Below are positions 60,665 through 64,000 of a DNA stretch of 64,000 nt, one piece after another. The DNA is from Gemmatimonadaceae bacterium (GTDB lineage: Bacteria; Gemmatimonadota; Gemmatimonadetes; Gemmatimonadales; Gemmatimonadaceae). The stretch covers positions 1 to 64,000 of the forward strand of contig DASYSS010000099.1 of the NCBI GenBank assembly GCA_036003045.1, in the 5' to 3' direction. The notes below the pieces were generated by a model that was not told the origin of the DNA, did not search any database, and saw only the letters and a program-made list of their open reading frames with translations. The position numbers were made by a program, and so were the translations under genes. How positions within the stretch are numbered: the stretch's first letter is position 1; each line of letters opens with the position of its first letter.

Positions 60665-60703
60665 CACGAGATCGTCGTGGCCCCAACGGGCCATACCGAC
60701 TGG

Positions 60704-62521
60704 CTAGGCCTGCTGGCGACGCATGGCCGAGTTGATCTCCTTCCGGTGATCCTCGATCTTCGCCGCCTTTCGCAGATCGGCCATGAACATCTGAATTCGT
60801 TGTTGGCGAAGCTGGTTGAGGCGCAGGTCGCGCTGTGCGGCCTTCTGCTTCTCCCAGGCGGCGCTGTCGGCGACGACGCGCTTGTCGACGCGGAGCACAT
60901 ACGCGGCCTCGCTCGTCTTGACCGGCTGGCTGACGGCGCCAACCGGAAGCGCGAACGCGGCGCCGACGGCCTGCGTGAACTGACCGAGCCCCGGAACCAT
61001 CGAGCCGCGCGAGAACATCGTCGTCTGGTCGACCTTCTTGCCCGCTTCCTTGGCCGCCGCGTCGAGCGACGACGCGGCCGCGGCGGACGCCAGCTTTTGC
61101 GCTTCCGGCATGAGTTTGTCGATCGCGGCTTCCTTCGCGAGGATCGAGCGAATGTCCTCCCTCACACTGTCGAAGTTTCCTTCGCCCCCGGAACGCAACG
61201 TGTCGAGCCGGGCGAGATAGTAGCCGCGGTCATCGTCGAACAAATCGCTGGTCTCGCCGACGCGCGCACCGCCGAAGGCCCACGCGCTTACGCTCGGCAC
61301 AACCTGGCCGGCGAGGGCGGCGGGCTGGTCCTCGAACGCCGTGAGATGCAGGACCGGCAGCCCGAGATGTTTCGCCGCGGCATCGAGCTTGGTGCCGTCT
61401 TCGTTCGCGGCGGCGAGTCGAGACAGCGTGTCGGCCATGCGGTCGACGCGCGCCGAGGCGGAATCGCTTGCCTGAATCGGGACGAGAATGTGGTGCAGGG
61501 AAAGCGTGTCGCCCTTGCGGCTGTCGAGGCGGATGATGTGATAGCCGAAAGGCGAGAGCACGGGCGCCGAGATCTCACCGGGTTTCAGCGCGTCGGCGGC
61601 CTTCGAGAACTCGGCGACGTATGCCGTCTTCGGCGCCGCGCCGAGATCGCCGCCTTTGACGCCGGAAAGCGTGTCCGCGGATTCGCGCTTGGCGACGTCC
61701 TCGAACTTGGCGCCTTTGACGATCTCGTCGCGCAGCGATTGCGCCTTCGCCTTGGCGGCGGCGCTGTCCGCCGCCGTGACCGTGCGGGGAATCATTACGA
61801 GTGACAGGTACGCGCGTCCTACGCCCGCAAACTCGTCCTTGTGGTTGTTGAAGTAGGTGCGGATATCCGCGTCCGAGACGGACTTCTTGGCGGCGGCATC
61901 GACCGTCGGCGTGAACGTGACGTAGCTCACCTGTGCGCTGTCGTGTTGATCACGCCAGGCGCGCCATAGCTCCGCGTCCGAGACGTAAATGCCGGCCGAC
62001 ACCTGCTCCAGCAGCTTGTCCTTCGGGATTTCAGACCTGTAGTAGCTCTCGAGCTGGACGAGCAGGCCGCTGTTCTTCGCTTCGGCGGTCGAGAGGAAGC
62101 GCTGATATTTGTCCGCGTCGAACTTGCCCTCGGTCTGGAGCTCCGGCGCGCTCGTGATCCAGGGGGGCGGGGCGTAGCGCGCGAACTCGCGGATCTCGTC
62201 GTCCGTGACGACGATGCCGCGCTTCCGGTACTGCTCGTCGAGCAGCTCTTCGGTGACCATCTGGTCGTACACGTTGTTCTCGATGCGGCGCGTGTCGTCC
62301 TGAGTCAGCGACTTGCCGGCGCGACTCTGTTCGGTCTGAATCTCTTGCTGGACTCGGAGCTGAAAATCCCGATACGAGATTTCGTGGCCGTTGACCTTCG
62401 CGACCGCAGTGCTCGCGGTCACAGGTGTGCGGCCCATGAGGCCAGACGTCTGGTAGAGCAGGAAGCCGCCGACGAAGACGAGGGCCACGATGACCCAGAT
62501 GTACTTCGCCAGGCTTCGCAT
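60704..62521 (-). CDS. ppiD: Membrane-anchored peptidyl-prolyl isomerase, PpiD-like
   Basis: 605 residues from ATG 62521 (a GTG at 62533 is possible), similar in length to E. coli PpiD (623). An N-terminal membrane anchor (KYIWVIVALVFVGGFLL) is followed by a SurA_N-like segment (VNGHEISYRDFQLRVQQEI; YDQMVTEELLDEQYRKRGIV) and a parvulin domain (about 255-375: YLSLVMIPRTVTAADS; GDLGAAPKTAYVAEFSKAAD; LSPFGYHIIRLDSRKGD). It is a periplasmic chaperone near the Sec exit. Whether the parvulin site is catalytically active cannot be judged. Its promoter is at 62591-62620. Confidence 0.88.
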   Translation of the reverse strand: MRSLAKYIWVIVALVFVGGFLLYQTSGLMGRTPVTASTAVAKVNGHEISYRDFQLRVQQEIQTEQSRAGKSLTQDDTRRIENNVYDQMVTEELLDEQYRKRGIVVTDDEIREFARYAPPPWITSAPELQTEGKFDADKYQRFLSTAEAKNSGLLVQLESYYRSEIPKDKLLEQVSAGIYVSDAELWRAWRDQHDSAQVSYVTFTPTVDAAAKKSVSDADIRTYFNNHKDEFAGVGRAYLSLVMIPRTVTAADSAAAKAKAQSLRDEIVKGAKFEDVAKRESADTLSGVKGGDLGAAPKTAYVAEFSKAADALKPGEISAPVLSPFGYHIIRLDSRKGDTLSLHHILVPIQASDSASARVDRMADTLSRLAAANEDGTKLDAAAKHLGLPVLHLTAFEDQPAALAGQVVPSVSAWAFGGARVGETSDLFDDDRGYYLARLDTLRSGGEGNFDSVREDIRSILAKEAAIDKLMPEAQKLASAAAASSLDAAAKEAGKKVDQTTMFSRGSMVPGLGQFTQAVGAAFALPVGAVSQPVKTSEAAYVLRVDKRVVADSAAWEKQKAAQRDLRLNQLRQQRIQMFMADLRKAAKIEDHRKEINSAMRRQQA

Positions 62522-62590
62522 TTGTGTTAGCACAGAACCAACTCCCGAACGCGAAAAGGGAACGAAAACCGTTGGTGGAACGAGCCTGAG

Positions 62591-62620
62591 AACATACGGA
62601 CCGACGCGGGCTAAAATCAA
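62591..62620 (-). promoter_or_regulatory. Promoter for ppiD
   Basis: On the minus strand, TTGATT (62620-62615) and TATGTT (62596-62591) are spaced by 18 bases, giving a start near 62584 and a leader of about 60 bases before ATG 62521. It is back to back with the promoter for the TPR gene. Confidence 0.55.
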
Positions 62621-62639
62621 GTGAGAATGTGACTTCTGA

Positions 62640-62669
62640 TTGACTCCCGGCGTCCGGCTTATGTATTAT
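62640..62669 (+). promoter_or_regulatory. Promoter for the TPR gene
   Basis: TTGACT (62640-62645) and TATTAT (62664-62669) at 18-base spacing match sigma-70 consensus well (5 of 6 bases in each box). Transcription would start near 62676, leaving a leader of about 55 bases to ATG 62731. Confidence 0.65.
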
Positions 62670-62730
62670 GCGCTTCCAAACCTCCTCGGGCTTCGGCCCT
62701 CAGCCGCGCGCGTAAAAGCGAACGCAGTCC

Positions 62731-64000
62731 ATGGCCAATTCAGCCCGCATCGACGAGCTCAGAAAAAAGTTCGACGAGAATCCCCGCCGGTACTTTGCGC
62801 CGTTGGCCAACGAGTACCGGAAATCGGGCGATCTCCCGCAAGCGGTGTTCATTCTCGAGGAATACCTGCCTCAGCAGCCGGGGCACATCAGCGGCCACAT
62901 CGTTTACGGTCAGACGTTATTTGAGCTCGGCCGCGATGAAGAGGCGAAACGGGTCTTCGAAACCGCGCTCTCCTTAGACCCCGAAAACCTCATCGCGTTG
63001 CGCCACCTCGGCCACATCTCGCGCCAAGCGGGTGACTTCGACGCGGCGCGTTCGTGGTACCAACGATTGCTCGAGGCCGATCCACGCGACGCCGAAATCG
63101 AACAGCTTCTCGGATCGCTGGACGCCGCGGCACAGGCCCAGGCCGCGGAGTTGTCGCCGCCGTCGCAGTCCGCTCCGCTTTCGCCGCCGCCCTCGGGGCC
63201 GGAGGTCGACGATTCTCCGTTGACGGTAGAGCACCTCGTTCAGCAGGACGCGCCGGGCGCGCCGCCACGGGCGGAGACCCATCCTCTCGGCCCGCCCCCG
63301 CTGCCGACGCATGGACCGGCGGAATCCGGTGCGGAGGCAGCGGCTCCGGAGCCACCGCCGCTTCCAGTAGCCGAGGCCACCTCCGCGAGCGAAGAGGCTG
63401 AAGAACATCCGGAACCTGTCGAGGTCACCGAGGAACTTCTCGATCTCGACGACTTTTCGTTCGGCTCGCTCGCTGGCGCTTCCGCGCCGCCGGCCGACGA
63501 GGCAGGGCCGTCTCCGGCGTCGACCGACCACCACGAGGAAGCCGCGGAGCCAGAGCCCGTCGCGGCGTCCGACGCCGGCTGGAGTGAACCTCGACACTCG
63601 TCGGAGCCGACGGTCGAGGCGAGCAGTGACGCAAGCGACGTCGACGACGCCTCGTCGGCGGACCAGGCGGCGGGCGGGTTCGTTCCGTTTTCCGATCTTG
63701 CGCCGCCGGTCGTCGACGCGAGCACCGCCAACGTCGACGGTTTGGAGACCTACGCGTTCGAGTCGCCCGAGGATCCGATTGCCGAGAGTGAGAACGTCGG
63801 GTCGTTCTACTTGGACTCGCCGGACTTACCCGCGGCAGAGACGGAGACCGTTCCCCACGCCGAGGGCTTCGAGAGCGCGGAGATGGAGTTCGAGTCGGAG
63901 GCGAGCGGCGCCGCCGATGGTGAAGCTCACCACGAAACGACCGAAGGCGCCGGTGGGCGCGAGTATGTCGACGCGATCGAGGCGCACGAAGACAAGGCCG
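62731..64000 (+). CDS. TPR protein with acidic/proline-rich region, runs off the window
   Basis: At least 423 residues; no stop before 64000. The N-terminal part is TPR (about 1-125: RIDELRKKFDENPRRYFAPL; GHIVYGQTLFELGRDEEAKR; ALRHLGHISRQAGDFDAARS). From about 130 on it is rich in Ala, Pro, Asp and Glu with no regular fold. This mirrors the 54999 gene: TPR plus long disordered linker, perhaps followed by a further domain beyond the window. No signal peptide. The ATG start sits 55 bases after a good promoter. Function unknown; a scaffold is likely. Confidence 0.8.
   Translation, partial: MANSARIDELRKKFDENPRRYFAPLANEYRKSGDLPQAVFILEEYLPQQPGHISGHIVYGQTLFELGRDEEAKRVFETALSLDPENLIALRHLGHISRQAGDFDAARSWYQRLLEADPRDAEIEQLLGSLDAAAQAQAAELSPPSQSAPLSPPPSGPEVDDSPLTVEHLVQQDAPGAPPRAETHPLGPPPLPTHGPAESGAEAAAPEPPPLPVAEATSASEEAEEHPEPVEVTEELLDLDDFSFGSLAGASAPPADEAGPSPASTDHHEEAAEPEPVAASDAGWSEPRHSSEPTVEASSDASDVDDASSADQAAGGFVPFSDLAPPVVDASTANVDGLETYAFESPEDPIAESENVGSFYLDSPDLPAAETETVPHAEGFESAEMEFESEASGAADGEAHHETTEGAGGREYVDAIEAHEDKA

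Noticed and set aside
60623-61804. Plus-strand open frame opposite ppiD
   Set aside because: The minus strand encodes PpiD with anchor and parvulin domain, a promoter and a strong terminator; the plus frame has no motif.

Overview
The window is GC-rich chromosomal DNA (64 kb, no rRNA, tRNA, CRISPR or insertion sequence seen) from a diderm bacterium. BamD, LptD, Tol-Pal, a Tat system and a GT9 heptosyltransferase-type domain show an LPS-type outer membrane. The gene content and the order of the housekeeping blocks fit Gemmatimonadota best; this assignment is an inference, made without a database search. Coding density is very high, and most neighbouring genes overlap by 1-17 bases (ATGA, GTGA and TGATG junctions), so the window reads as a few long, translationally coupled operons.

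Layout: (1) 1-3.9 kb: the 3' end of pyrF, then rpmJ-rpsM-rpsK-rpsD-rpoA-rplQ-rpmB, closed by a strong terminator. A second terminator-like hairpin sits in the leader just before rpmJ. (2) 4-15.7 kb: a nucleotide-sugar block. It holds gmd and an rmd-like reductase (GDP-6-deoxyhexose), then carB, then four genes matching the UDP-GlcNAc3NAcA (2,3-diacetamido-uronic acid) pathway in the order wbpD-wbpB-wbpE-wbpA, then UDP-glucose dehydrogenase and an epimerase. (3) 15.7-23.5 kb: bamD, nadD, secA, radC and a bifunctional rel. (4) 23.6-31.3 kb: a methyltransferase converging on a minus-strand group of three large membrane proteins, including a GT9 domain fused to a GT-C-like membrane domain and a tandem paralogue of that membrane domain. 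(5) 31.3-35.5 kb: uvrB, tsaE, tsaB, rimI, ssb. (6) 35.8-40.7 kb: a LysM protein, then hemX, a siroheme dehydrogenase, hemA and an epimerase. (7) 40.7-49.3 kb: tolQ-tolR-tolA-tolB-pal-cpoB-tatC-lptD, an envelope block. (8) 49.4-54.9 kb: histidine degradation, hutH-hutU-(radical SAM)-hutI. (9) 55-60 kb: a large TPR protein, a trans-polyprenyl diphosphate synthase, a small membrane protein, tatA and a small lipoprotein. (10) 60-64 kb: an intergenic stretch with a possible tiny secreted peptide, ppiD on the minus strand, and a divergent TPR protein that runs off the window.

Many genes serve the cell envelope: sugar precursors and glycosyltransferases (blocks 2, 4), outer-membrane protein and LPS assembly (bamD, lptD, ppiD), Tol-Pal, and export (secA, tatA, tatC). 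The least explained parts are the GT9/GT-C fusion with its tandem paralogue, the radical SAM enzyme inside the hut operon, the leader terminator before rpmJ, and the small signal-peptide ORF near 60.3 kb.
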